Of a stretch of 64,000 bases of DNA, positions 17,703 to 26,245 are shown in pieces; position 1 is the first letter of the stretch, and every line of letters begins with the position of its first letter. The DNA is from Chengkuizengella axinellae (GTDB lineage Bacteria > Bacillota > Bacilli > Paenibacillales > KCTC-33759), in assembly GCF_030730905.1 (NCBI RefSeq), contig NZ_JAVAMP010000002.1:248001-312000 (forward strand), given 5' to 3'. A program made the position numbers and the translations under genes. The notes under the pieces were generated by a model that was given only the letters and a program-made list of their open reading frames with translations, was not told where the DNA came from and made no database searches.

Positions 17703-18830
17703 ATGAATTTAGCAGATATGTTAAGCTTCGCTGATATTCAGCAGTTAGATCGTATTGCGAGATATTATGAATGCGAATGCAGTAGCAATTCAAAAAACGA
17801 TTTAATTCAATCTATTCTTTCAAAAATTTATCGAAAGGATGTTTTTGAGGAAAGTTTGCAAAATCTCAGTGTTGAGGATTTACGATTTATCAATACGGTC
17901 ATATTTGAAAAAAGAGAAGCATTTAGTCTTGAGGATTTAATGGCTAGAGTGAAAAATACTAGGTTTGCCGAAGAGAACGATGAGAAATTAAATCCGAGAG
18001 AAACTATTACTACGTTTAAAAAAAGAGGTTGGCTGTTTAATGGTGTCTCTCATAAAACGAAATATCTGTTCCAATTTCCAGAGGATCTCAAAAAACGCTT
18101 TATGGATATGATATCAAAAAAGTTTCAGCAGCAAATAGAACACATACAAGAACCTGATATATATCGTGATGAATTTAATTTGATTATTCAAGATATCTAT
18201 TTGTTTTTAAAAGAGTTGTACCATATGCAAGAAGTTCATTTAACTGCTTCAGGTACGTTATACAAACGTTCTCTTTTTCAATTCTTGAATCAACTATCTA
18301 TTCAAGAGAATCCGATTCAAAAAGGAGAGTGGCGTTTTGGATATGGTAGGAAATTCAAGGATTATCCCAATAGATTTTCATTAATATATGACTATTGTTA
18401 TTTCAACAAGTTAATTAAAGAAGAAAACGAAACTCTTAAATGTACGGATAAAGGAAGAGACATAGTAGAGAATGAGAAAAAAGAAAATTTAGAAAATGTA
18501 TATAGATTCTGGATAAGACTTTATAAAGGCCCAATTCACAATATTCAATCCATAGTCCATTGGACAAGCATTTTAGCACAAAATTGGGTAACTGTTTCAT
18601 CCTTAAAAGAGGTCTTAAATGATTATATAAAACCTTATTATTATGACAATATTGATTCCATCCTAGAAGAAAGAGTTTTAAAAATGATGATGCATTTAGG
18701 CCTATTGAAAATAGGTGAACATGAAATTAAAGGTACAGTGATTCAAATGACGAAAGTAGGTACACTCATTATAAGAGGAATTCACATAAATGAAGAAGAT
18801 ACGATCATTATTCCAGTAGAACAAAATTAG
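17703..18830 (+). CDS. Unknown 375-residue protein with SAP-like N-terminus
   Basis: Start chosen at the ATG with GGAGGT 7 bases upstream; the longer frame starting at 17664 has no ribosome site. The N-terminus LADMLSFADIQQLDRIARYYE...SKNDLIQSIL resembles a SAP-type helix-turn-helix for DNA association, as found in front of some helicase-related proteins, but there is no Walker motif. The rest is alpha-helical and rich in charged residues, with winged-helix-like stretches (YCYFNKLIKEENETLKCTDK, RVLKMMMHLGLLKIGEHEIK). No signal peptide. Function unknown; its neighbours ypiF and qcrABC suggest a conserved place rather than a recent arrival. Confidence 0.75.
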   Translation: MNLADMLSFADIQQLDRIARYYECECSSNSKNDLIQSILSKIYRKDVFEESLQNLSVEDLRFINTVIFEKREAFSLEDLMARVKNTRFAEENDEKLNPRETITTFKKRGWLFNGVSHKTKYLFQFPEDLKKRFMDMISKKFQQQIEHIQEPDIYRDEFNLIIQDIYLFLKELYHMQEVHLTASGTLYKRSLFQFLNQLSIQENPIQKGEWRFGYGRKFKDYPNRFSLIYDYCYFNKLIKEENETLKCTDKGRDIVENEKKENLENVYRFWIRLYKGPIHNIQSIVHWTSILAQNWVTVSSLKEVLNDYIKPYYYDNIDSILEERVLKMMMHLGLLKIGEHEIKGTVIQMTKVGTLIIRGIHINEEDTIIIPVEQN

Positions 18831-18943
18831 AACAACTTAAACTTTAAAAAATGGGTGGTCAAATCCCAAACCATATATCTAGTTAGTGAATATAATTTAT
18901 TATGGAAACAGTTTTCTTTTTCATGATGGAGGGTGGTTATACA

Positions 18944-19135
18944 ATGGGAAATATGAGTATTATTTATGAAGCTTTGTTGGATCTCCACGCTGATGTAGTC
19001 ATAAAAGAATCTTTGAGGAAATTCCGTGAAGTAAACTTATATAAAGAGATAGATTATGCATTACAAAACGGAGATGAAGAACTATTTATTAAACTAACAA
19101 ATGAATTGAAATCAATAAACGAATCTTCTGCTTAA
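18944..19135 (+). CDS. IDEAL-domain protein (YpiB C-terminus only)
   Basis: 63 residues from an ATG with GGAGGG 10 bases upstream. The C-terminal half YKEIDYALQNGDEELFIKLTNEL is the IDEAL domain signature. In B. subtilis YpiB, the gene in front of ypiF-qcrA, an UPF0302 domain precedes IDEAL; here only a short N-terminal helix (IIYEALLDLHADVVIKESL) remains. Function of the domain is not known in detail. Confidence 0.75.
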   Translation: MGNMSIIYEALLDLHADVVIKESLRKFREVNLYKEIDYALQNGDEELFIKLTNELKSINESSA

Positions 19136-19256
19136 TTCAAAGATAAGTGAATCAAATTTCATTTATCTTTTTTTTGTATTATTGTGTGGACAATTCTAAT
19201 GAAAATAAATAAAATGGAATGTGATTACAATACATATTTTGTTTAGGAGAAGATTC

Positions 19257-19703
19257 ATGAAATTTAGTGAGATTGAAATTAATCTATGGGATGAACATCG
19301 AGAATACTTAGATACATGTTTGCTGCCTTTTACAGGGTTGACAGGAGAAGAAAACCCGATGGAAACAACGAAGGCATTAGAAGAGTTAAGAGACATGTTG
19401 GATCTTGTGGAAATACCATTTAACGGGAGAGTTGTGACTTATCCTACAGTCCATTTTCATCAAGAGGAAGAGCAGTTAGCATCTTATTTAAACAACATTA
19501 GATTAAATTTAAAAAAACAGGGTTTTACATATCTCATTTTAATCACACATCAAACGGAGATGGACAAACTGAAATTTCAAGAGTTTGATTTGTTTTTGAT
19601 GCCTGATGAGAAAGAACAGGATCTTGTTAGTTTAAAGGATGAGATTTCCAATAAAGTCCAAGCATTGTGGAATAATAAAAGTGGAAAGGGTGAATCTGTA
19701 TAA
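19257..19703 (+). CDS. ypiF: YpiF-like protein (DUF2487)
   Basis: 148 residues. The start is the ATG with GGAGA upstream; the frame extends left without a ribosome site. Recognised by its conserved place before qcrABC and by features of the family: MKFSEIEINLWDEHREYLDTCLLP, LTGEENPMETTKALEELRDMLD, YPTVHFH and YLILITHQ. Cytoplasmic, function unknown. Confidence 0.8.
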   Translation: MKFSEIEINLWDEHREYLDTCLLPFTGLTGEENPMETTKALEELRDMLDLVEIPFNGRVVTYPTVHFHQEEEQLASYLNNIRLNLKKQGFTYLILITHQTEMDKLKFQEFDLFLMPDEKEQDLVSLKDEISNKVQALWNNKSGKGESV

Positions 19704-19849
19704 TCTAGAAATGAAAAACAAAACTTTATTTGATTTGACATAAAACCAGAAACCTTTGGTAAAACTACCCGAAGAGATTAACAATAATGATTAATAATGT
19801 ATATTCGAACTTGTGACAATTTCCTTACATTTTTCGAAAGGGAGGTTTT

Positions 19850-19879
19850 ATGTGGATTATACATACAGATCATTCTTGA
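19850..19879 (+). CDS. Possible 9-codon leader peptide before qcrA
   Basis: An ATG with a strong ribosome site (GGGAGGTTTT) encodes MWIIHTDHS and stops. Directly after it ACGAC pairs with GTCGT across a CCCTTA loop (19878-19893), and TATCAA/TTGATA form another hairpin near 19931-19946. It sits about 100 bases before qcrA. Whether it is translated is unproven. Confidence 0.35.
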   Translation: MWIIHTDHS

Positions 19880-19980
19880 CGACCCCTTAGTCGTAAGCTA
19901 TTATTATTATGTTCTAGTATGTTGAGCATTTTATCAACAAATTGATAACGTGAGATATGTAGTAAAGGGGGTAAAGAGAC

Positions 19981-20523
19981 GTGCAAGATCATAATAAAGA
20001 GCAACAATCACATGGGAAACCAAACAAAAGACGTGAAATGACTCGTCGACAATTCCTTTCCTATACCCTCGGGGGCACAGGTGGATTCATGATGAGTTTA
20101 CCTTTGATCGCTAATTTGAGATTTGCAGTAGATCCTCTATTGCAACCAAAAGCTGAATCAGATTGGGTTAAGGTTATTGATGTAGAGAAAATTACCGACA
20201 CACCAACAGCGGTTAATTTTGAGAAAAATGTTGTTGATGGTTGGTACGAATCCGATAAGGGATTTGGTGCATGGATTTCTAAAGATGCAAGTGGTGATGT
20301 ATTTGCATTGTCACCTATTTGTAAACATCTAGGCTGCACAGTTGAGTGGGAGAAAAATGTGAATTATCCAAATGAATATTTTTGTCCATGTCACGCAGCA
20401 AGGTATACCAAAGATGGTAAGAACCTAGCAGTTGCACCAGCACCATTGGATGAGTATGATGTAAAGATTGAAAATGGTTCTGTTTATTTAAGTCAAATCA
20501 AACCGAATACGAGGGTAGAATAA
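19981..20523 (+). CDS. qcrA: Menaquinol:cytochrome c reductase, Rieske iron-sulfur subunit
   Basis: 180 residues, GTG start with AAAGGGGG upstream. A twin-arginine-type signal (TRRQFLSYTLGGTGG, about 21-35) leads a membrane anchor. The 2Fe-2S ligands are in CKHLGCTVEW and CPCHAARY, both with Cys and His intact. It passes electrons from menaquinol to the cytochrome c part of QcrC. First gene of qcrABC. Confidence 0.96.
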   Translation: MQDHNKEQQSHGKPNKRREMTRRQFLSYTLGGTGGFMMSLPLIANLRFAVDPLLQPKAESDWVKVIDVEKITDTPTAVNFEKNVVDGWYESDKGFGAWISKDASGDVFALSPICKHLGCTVEWEKNVNYPNEYFCPCHAARYTKDGKNLAVAPAPLDEYDVKIENGSVYLSQIKPNTRVE

Positions 20524-20541
20524 AGGAGGCGTAAAAATCAG

Positions 20542-21213
20542 ATGTTAAAAAGTGTATATAATTGGATTGACGAACGTCTTGATATCACGCCGATGTGGAG
20601 AGACGTTGCAGATCATGAGGTTCCAGAGCATGTGAACCCAGCTCATCACTTTTCTGCATTCGTATACTGCTTTGGTGGACTGACGTTTTTTATTACTGTC
20701 ATCCAAATTTTATCAGGAATGTTTTTAACCATGTATTATGTAGACGATATCGTGAATGCATATAAGAGTGTTGATTATCTTCAACATCAAGTAGCATTTG
20801 GTGTTATCGTTCGTGGTATGCATCACTGGGGTGCAAGTTTAGTTATTGTAATGATGTTTTTACATACGCTGAGAGTGTTTTTCACAGGTTCTTATAAAGC
20901 ACCAAGAGAAATGAACTGGGTTGTAGGGATGTCCATTTTCTTTGTCATGTTAGGTTTAGGTTTCACAGGTTACTTATTGCCTTGGGATAACAAAGCTTAT
21001 TTTGCTACACAAGTAGGGATTCAAATAGCAGCTTCTGTTCCATATCTAGGACAATATATCGAAACCTTCTTACAAGGTGGGGAAATCGTTGGGGCTCAAA
21101 CTTTAACAAGGTTCTTTGCATTACACGTATTCTTCCTGCCAGGCGCATTGCTTGCGTTGCTAGGTGGTCATTTCTTCATGATACGTAAACAAGGAATATC
21201 TGGTCCTCTATAA
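20542..21213 (+). CDS. qcrB: Menaquinol:cytochrome c reductase, cytochrome b subunit
   Basis: 223 residues, cytochrome b6-like with four membrane helices. Haem-ligand histidines occur in GMHHWGASLVIVMMFLHTLRV and near the C-terminus (ALHVFFLPG, GHFFMIRKQG). Also FTGYLLPWDNKAYFAT. AAGGAGG precedes the start. Confidence 0.96.
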   Translation: MLKSVYNWIDERLDITPMWRDVADHEVPEHVNPAHHFSAFVYCFGGLTFFITVIQILSGMFLTMYYVDDIVNAYKSVDYLQHQVAFGVIVRGMHHWGASLVIVMMFLHTLRVFFTGSYKAPREMNWVVGMSIFFVMLGLGFTGYLLPWDNKAYFATQVGIQIAASVPYLGQYIETFLQGGEIVGAQTLTRFFALHVFFLPGALLALLGGHFFMIRKQGISGPL

Positions 21214-21321
21214 GAAGAAACATTAAGGCGAACATCTTCGGGGTTTCGCAAATTCCTCTCTAGAGGTTGATTTCTAGAGTTACTGAAAACTTAAAAAAAT
21301 TCATGAAAGGAGGAGCAATAC
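21214..21321 (+). other. qcrB-qcrC spacer with hairpins
   Basis: 108 bases, long for an operon. GCGAA/TTCGC (21229-21248) and CCTCT/AGAGG (21254-21265) can form hairpins; the sequence CGAACATCTTCGG resembles the dispersed GACRACWTCTCCG motif. It may tune qcrC expression. Confidence 0.4.
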
Positions 21322-22227
21322 GTGGCTCATGATCATAATTCGAAAGAAAAAGTAGTTTATGTTGGGGATTCAAGAGTTAAAAAATATAAGAAAAACAATG
21401 TTCCTCTTGATTATTCCGCTTATCCTGGAAATTCAGAGGCATTTATACCCAATTTTTTATTAAAAGAATGGATGGTTGGTTCCGTTTTTTTAGTCGGCTT
21501 TATGATTCTTACCATGTCTCATCCTTCTCCGTTAGGTTATCCTGCGGATCCGACTAAAACAGATTTTGTTCCGATTCCAGACTGGTACTTCTTATTCATG
21601 TATCAGTTGCTAAAATATCCTTATACTTCAGATGCTTATGTTGTACTAGGTACACTTGTATTACCAGGTATTTTATTTGGAGCATTAATGCTTGCTCCGT
21701 TTTTAGATACTGGTAAGGAAAGACGTTGGTATAAACGACCAATTGCAAGTTCTTTAATGTTTTTATCTTTATTTGCAACTATCTTTTTAACAATGGTTTC
21801 ATGGCAAGGTTATCAGCATGAATTGGAAGAACTTAATATTATTCCTGAGCATCTTGAACGTGCTGAGAAAATTGCGGCTGGGTTAGAAGAACCTGGTGGC
21901 AAAGAAGCTGAACCCATTGCGATTGTCAACAAGGAAAGTGAAGGATATGAGATTTATCAAAAAGCCTCTTGTGTGTCTTGTCACGCTGTGGATTTAAATG
22001 GGGTTTCTTCAATGCCATCACTTCTTGGTATTGGTGATAAGCATTCTAAAGAAGAAATTACGGATATCATATACAATGGATTTGGTAGCGGAATGACAGG
22101 TCAGGCTCAAGCGAACCTTGACGCCGGGTTAACTGAGGCAGATCTTGATACACTTGCTGGGTGGTTAGCTGAACAAAAAGCACCAGCAGGAGAAGAAGCG
22201 CCGGAAGAAGCAACTGAGTCTCATTAA
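21322..22227 (+). CDS. qcrC: Menaquinol:cytochrome c reductase, cytochrome b/c subunit
   Basis: 301 residues, GTG start with AGGAGGAG upstream. The N-terminal part is subunit-IV-like with about three membrane helices (DWYFLFMYQLLKYP is typical of the quinol site region). The C-terminal part (from about 205) is a cytochrome c domain with one haem motif ASCVSCHAVD and a Met-bearing segment (GSGMTGQ). This b-c fusion is characteristic of bacilli. Tail rich in Glu/Ala. Confidence 0.95.
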   Translation: MAHDHNSKEKVVYVGDSRVKKYKKNNVPLDYSAYPGNSEAFIPNFLLKEWMVGSVFLVGFMILTMSHPSPLGYPADPTKTDFVPIPDWYFLFMYQLLKYPYTSDAYVVLGTLVLPGILFGALMLAPFLDTGKERRWYKRPIASSLMFLSLFATIFLTMVSWQGYQHELEELNIIPEHLERAEKIAAGLEEPGGKEAEPIAIVNKESEGYEIYQKASCVSCHAVDLNGVSSMPSLLGIGDKHSKEEITDIIYNGFGSGMTGQAQANLDAGLTEADLDTLAGWLAEQKAPAGEEAPEEATESH

Positions 22228-22265
22228 TTAATGTCCTACAGGAAAATATTCGCGATACAATTATG

Positions 22266-22298
22266 AAAAACCTGATCGAAGTTCGATCAGGTTTTTTT
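22266..22298 (+). terminator. Terminator of qcrABC
   Basis: Near-perfect stem AAAAACCTGATCGAA (22266-22280) with 22282-22296, T-rich 3' arm ending at 22298. Confidence 0.9.
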
Positions 22299-22307
22299 AA
22301 AAACATA

Positions 22308-22336
22308 GACAACATCTCCGAGATACTCCGCTAGGA
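22308..22336 (+). repeat. Dispersed hairpin motif, copy A
   Basis: GACAACATCTCCGAGATACTCCGCTAGGA: shares its first 15 bases almost exactly with copies at 50219 and 54001. TCC/GGA around GCTA is a weak stem here. It lies about 40 bases before the ypjA start. Confidence 0.6.
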
Positions 22337-22375
22337 ACCTATATGTAAGATTTTAGAATGGAGGTAAAGGTTAGT

Positions 22376-23014
22376 TTGACTTTATCATTTTTTTGGAGCA
22401 GAACATTTTTATTAAACCGTCATTTATTGTGGTTACTATTCATTGTTAATTTTTTGGGAACAATATATGGATACTATTGGTACAAAAATCAAATTATCTA
22501 TACAATGAATGAATATTCAAATTGGTTTGTATTCGTTGTTCCAGATAGCCCAACAGCTAGTTTGTTTTTTACTTTATCGATTTTATATTTATTAATAGAT
22601 GAATATACGCATAAAAGAAGTTCAGGATTTTTACGTGGTTTTATTGAAGTTTTTGGTGTAGTGACATCTGTGAAATATGGAATTTGGGCCGTTGTTATGA
22701 TATTTGCAGCTGCTGCTCAAGGTGACGTATTATCTTGGCAGGACTGGATGTTAACTACTTCTCATCTTGGTATGGCATTAGAGGCTGTATTATTTATTCG
22801 TTTCTTTGGATTTAAAATGATTCATATCATACCAGTTGCGATATGGACACTATTTAATGACTATGTAGATTATAAGTATTATGTTTACCCATGGTTGCCA
22901 AAGGAGTTAACAGACGATTTGACGAGTATTCAAATGTTTACGATCCTATTAAGTATCTTTAGTTTATTGATTGCATACATCGGTACTCGATTTAAAGTAT
23001 CTAATATGAATTGA
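22376..23014 (+). CDS. ypjA: YpjA-like membrane protein (DUF1405)
   Basis: The upstream in-frame ATG at 22358 overlaps the ribosome site itself (ATGGAGGT), so the TTG at 22376, 10 bases after GGAGGT, is the likely start, giving about 212 residues. At least five hydrophobic helices; LLWLLFIVNFLGTIYGYYWY and YKYYVYPWLPK match the family. It lies between qcrC and ypjB as in B. subtilis. Function unknown. Confidence 0.85.
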   Translation: MTLSFFWSRTFLLNRHLLWLLFIVNFLGTIYGYYWYKNQIIYTMNEYSNWFVFVVPDSPTASLFFTLSILYLLIDEYTHKRSSGFLRGFIEVFGVVTSVKYGIWAVVMIFAAAAQGDVLSWQDWMLTTSHLGMALEAVLFIRFFGFKMIHIIPVAIWTLFNDYVDYKYYVYPWLPKELTDDLTSIQMFTILLSIFSLLIAYIGTRFKVSNMN

Positions 23015-23052
23015 TCATTTATTTATCCTTGATTTTTTTGGTCTAAAAGTGG

Positions 23053-23110
23053 ACATCCCCCCATATATTTAAACAATCGTGGTATTGAACGTTATAGGGG
23101 GATGTTTTTT
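23053..23110 (+). promoter_or_regulatory. Hairpin sequestering the ypjB ribosome site
   Basis: ACATCCCCC (23053-23061) pairs perfectly with GGGGGATGT (23097-23105), followed by T6. The 3' arm is the ypjB ribosome site (AGGGGG). The structure looks like a terminator for ypjA but overlaps the start signals of ypjB. Confidence 0.6.
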
Positions 23111-23971
23111 ATGTTTCGTTTTAATAGTAAATCTACTTTCAGAGTGTACATGCTGCTCATCGTTTTTAGTTTTGTTCTAATAAGTGGCTGTTCTACTAAC
23201 GAACCAGAGCATTCTGCTCAAAAAGTGATGAGTATTGATGAAGAAAAATTAAAACAGTTGGAAACGATGAATATGTTAGCTAATGAAATGTATCAAAAAA
23301 CAACGGAAGAAAACTATATTGAAGCTAGAGATATATTATTAAAGTTAAGTGAGCAATTAGCTGAGTTGAATTATGATGGATTAACCTCGATTGAAGGGAT
23401 ACAAGCCCTTTCTAGTTCAATTGTGAATGCAAAACGCAACTTTAACTCTGTAAATATGTCTAAAGAAGATGCACTTATATCCTCTGCAAAAATTCACTTA
23501 GCCATAGATGCTTTGAGTCATCAGAAAGAACCTATGTGGTTGCAATATTACAGTGTATTAAACTCAGATCTTGAAGAATTACAAAAATCGGTTCAATTAA
23601 GTGAAGTAGAGAAAGCAAATGGGTTATTAGAAACATTTAAAAAGCATTATGGACTAATTCGTCCTGCAATGATTATTAATCGAGAACCAGAGCATATAGA
23701 ACAGTTGGATTCTTATATTATATTTTTGCAAAACAATATTTCTGATGTAAGTAAGAAGGAGAATATTAACACTGCAGTAGAAGGAATGATACTTTTTATG
23801 AACGAGTTATTCCTGCGTGATGAAACTTCGGGGGTTATTCCATTCGAAAAGGAACAAGATGTATTCTCATGGATCATATCCATAGGTACCATCATTGTTT
23901 CAGTATTATTTTATGCTGGTTGGAGAAGGTATGATTATGAAAAGACACATGTGGTTTCAGTTAGGAAATAG
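23111..23971 (+). CDS. ypjB: Sporulation protein YpjB
   Basis: 286 residues from the ATG at 23111, 9 bases after AGGGGG; the ATG at 23102 touches the ribosome site and is unlikely. The N-terminal hydrophobic segment ends in a lipobox-like LISGC, a helical extracytoplasmic domain follows, and a C-terminal membrane helix (about 258-276, SWIISIGTIIVSVLFYAGW) ends in a basic tail. The ypjA-ypjB pair next to qcr is conserved in spore formers. Confidence 0.85.
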   Translation: MFRFNSKSTFRVYMLLIVFSFVLISGCSTNEPEHSAQKVMSIDEEKLKQLETMNMLANEMYQKTTEENYIEARDILLKLSEQLAELNYDGLTSIEGIQALSSSIVNAKRNFNSVNMSKEDALISSAKIHLAIDALSHQKEPMWLQYYSVLNSDLEELQKSVQLSEVEKANGLLETFKKHYGLIRPAMIINREPEHIEQLDSYIIFLQNNISDVSKKENINTAVEGMILFMNELFLRDETSGVIPFEKEQDVFSWIISIGTIIVSVLFYAGWRRYDYEKTHVVSVRK

Positions 23972-24010
23972 GTATGTGGATAACGATGCATCAAATCATC
24001 CTGATTTGAT

Positions 24011-24102
24011 AAATAGAGGAAAACGAGGATTTTATTCATTTTATTTCATCTCATTGAGAGTTAACTGATAAGAATAAGGCCAAAATTTTCCTCTATTTTT
24101 TT
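24011..24102 (+). terminator. Terminator after ypjB
   Basis: A perfect 13-bp stem, 24011-24023 with 24086-24098, closes a 62-base loop and ends in T8. Confidence 0.65.
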
Positions 24103-24121
24103 ATGATGAGATAATTTCATT

Positions 24122-24150
24122 GAAATAAGGGAAAGAAGTTCCCTTATTTC
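24122..24150. terminator. Hairpin between convergent ypjB and the YitT gene
   Basis: Perfect 11-bp stem GAAATAAGGGA/TCCCTTATTTC with a short loop; probably the end of the leftward transcript. Confidence 0.6.
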
Positions 24151-24205
24151 ACGCAACTAGCTAAGCTAGATACAACTAATATCGGTGAAAGTCTGACACT
24201 GGATT

Positions 24206-25078
24206 TTAGACTTCCTCCTCCTTAAACCCCTCTCCAAGCACGTCATGCACATCACTTATAATGATAAAAGCTCTTGGATCGATCGATTTTATTAAAACTG
24301 TCATTCTTCTAATCTCTCTTCTGCTGACCACGCAATATACGGCTTCACGATGTTTTTTGGAATAAGCTCCTTTTGTCATGAATAAAGTTAAACCGCGCTC
24401 TAACTCATTGGAGATGCTTTCCGAAATTTCCTCAGATTTATCAGATATGATAGTAAAAGCTTTGGCTGAATAAGCTCCTTCCTGTATAAAATCAATAATA
24501 CGAGCAGCTATAAACACTACAACGAGTGTGTACAGAATCTTTTCTTTTTCAATATAAAAAATAGAGGCTCCGATCACCATAAAATCAATGGCCAATAATA
24601 CTTTTCCAATGCTCCATCCCTTCAGTTTATAACCTGCTCTTGCTACTATATCTGCACCGCCTGTAGTTCCTCCATAACGGAAAACAATACCTAATCCAAC
24701 CCCACTAGCTACTCCAGCATAAAGTGTTGTTAAAAAATAATCATTATTTTCAAATGGTTGTATCCAGTTATTGTTAATACTAAATTCCATAAGGAATAAA
24801 AATGCAGAAAGAGAAACAGTTCCAAATATCGTTAATATCATAGATTGTTTTCCAAATAGTCTCCAACCTACATAAAATAAAGGAATGTTGATAAATAAAG
24901 TAGTATAGGATGGAGGAAGATTAAATGCATAATTTAATAGTAAGGCTATCCCTGTAACCCCACCCTCCATTAATTCGTTAGGGATAATTAAAATATTAAG
25001 TCCAAATGCATAAATGCCTGTACCTACCATAATGAAAAACAATTGTTTGATTGAAAAACCTTTCTTGATCCAACTCAT
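24206..25078 (-). CDS. YitT family membrane protein (DUF161/DUF2179)
   Basis: 290 residues, start with AAGGAG 8 bases upstream on the minus strand. Five to six membrane helices in the first 190 residues (LIIPNELMEGGVTGIALLLNY, GIVFRYGGTTGGADIVARAGY are family signatures), then a soluble C-terminal DUF2179 domain (AKAFTIISDKSEEISESI, GAYSKKHREAVYCVVSRREI). Family members are often called membrane transporters, without established substrate. Confidence 0.9.
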   Translation of the reverse strand: MSWIKKGFSIKQLFFIMVGTGIYAFGLNILIIPNELMEGGVTGIALLLNYAFNLPPSYTTLFINIPLFYVGWRLFGKQSMILTIFGTVSLSAFLFLMEFSINNNWIQPFENNDYFLTTLYAGVASGVGLGIVFRYGGTTGGADIVARAGYKLKGWSIGKVLLAIDFMVIGASIFYIEKEKILYTLVVVFIAARIIDFIQEGAYSAKAFTIISDKSEEISESISNELERGLTLFMTKGAYSKKHREAVYCVVSRREIRRMTVLIKSIDPRAFIIISDVHDVLGEGFKEEEV

Positions 25079-25248
25079 AGATAAGCTCCTTATTATTGTA
25101 TGTTGTCTTCATTTTAACTCACTATGATTATCATACAAATCAAAACTTCATATTTCAATAACATTGTTTTTAAACTTTCTTTGATATAACATAGTAGAAA
25201 GGCATAAAAGAAGAATACTACTGGTTTTCTAAAGGGGATGTGATGTGA

Positions 25249-25575
25249 TTGTCAGATAAAACTTTAAATCAACTTCAACAGGAAGTGGATGAATACATAT
25301 CGCAATTCAAAGAAGGGTATTTCAGCCCATTATCCATGCTAGCTAGAATTTCTGAAGAGGTGGGGGAGCTAGCTAGAGAAGTAAATCATTCATTCGGTGA
25401 AAAACCAAAAAAACCTTCTGAAGAAGATAATTCAATTGAAATGGAATTAGCAGATATTCTATTCATTATAATATGCTTTGCGAATTCTCAGGGGATCAAT
25501 CTAACCGATGCATTTAATCAAGTTATGAATAAATTTCAAACTCGAGATAAGGACAGATGGACCAAAATTGAGTAA
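25249..25575 (+). CDS. ypjD: MazG-family nucleotide pyrophosphohydrolase (YpjD-like)
   Basis: 108 residues from a TTG start, AAAGGGG 11 bases upstream. The acidic motif EEVGELAREVNHSFG and ELADILFIIICFAN supply the E-x2-E and E-x2-D metal ligands of all-alpha NTP pyrophosphohydrolases, which remove non-canonical nucleotides. In B. subtilis ypjD leads the dapB-mgsA-bsh cluster, as here. Confidence 0.9.
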   Translation: MSDKTLNQLQQEVDEYISQFKEGYFSPLSMLARISEEVGELAREVNHSFGEKPKKPSEEDNSIEMELADILFIIICFANSQGINLTDAFNQVMNKFQTRDKDRWTKIE

Positions 25576-25701
25576 AAATGGACTAATCGTAACACCATAT
25601 TAGAAATATATTCATATGCTGTACCATCACTTTCATATATAGGATGTTTAATAAGGGATATACGTATAAACTTTCTAAATATAGAGAGGAGGTTGGTGCA
25701 G

Positions 25702-26223
25702 ATGGATGGAGAAGAAAAAATAAAAAAAGCATATGAATCCATTCTTAATAGTGATTTTGAGCAGGCAATAGAGTGGTTTGAAGAAGCAATTGAACAGGAG
25801 CCCGGCAATGCTTTATTTCATTATAAATTGTCTATTACTTATGCAAGAAGCAATAAATTAACGAAAGCTTTAGAACATGCTGAAAAAGCTTCTTCATTGG
25901 ACAACAGCAATGAGGAGTATTTGTTTCATTATGAACATATAAAAGCAAAGGAACTTGTTAAACGAGCTGAGGTTTACTTTGATCAAAATGAGGATCAATT
26001 GCATTTGGCAATCATATTATTAAAAGAAGCAACATATTTAGATCCATTGTCTGTTGAAGCTTGGTTATTAATGGGCATTGCTTATGCTCAGTTAGAAGAA
26101 TATAGTCAAGCCATTCAAACATTAAAGGAAGTATTGAATTTAGATCCAAATCATGAAATTGCGAAAGAACTGTTGAAACAATATAAAATGATGTTTAAAA
26201 TTTATTTACAATCGTATAAATGA
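25702..26223 (+). CDS. Tetratricopeptide repeat protein
   Basis: 173 residues. The ATG 9 bases after GAGGAGG is chosen over an in-frame TTG/GTG. Three or more TPR units are visible: SDFEQAIEWFEEAIEQEPGN, LTKALEHAEKASSLDNSN and EEYSQAIQTLKEVLNLDPNH. Cytoplasmic adaptor; partner unknown. Confidence 0.85.
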   Translation: MDGEEKIKKAYESILNSDFEQAIEWFEEAIEQEPGNALFHYKLSITYARSNKLTKALEHAEKASSLDNSNEEYLFHYEHIKAKELVKRAEVYFDQNEDQLHLAIILLKEATYLDPLSVEAWLLMGIAYAQLEEYSQAIQTLKEVLNLDPNHEIAKELLKQYKMMFKIYLQSYK

Positions 26224-26245
26224 AAGGGATAAGGTGAGAAGAAAT

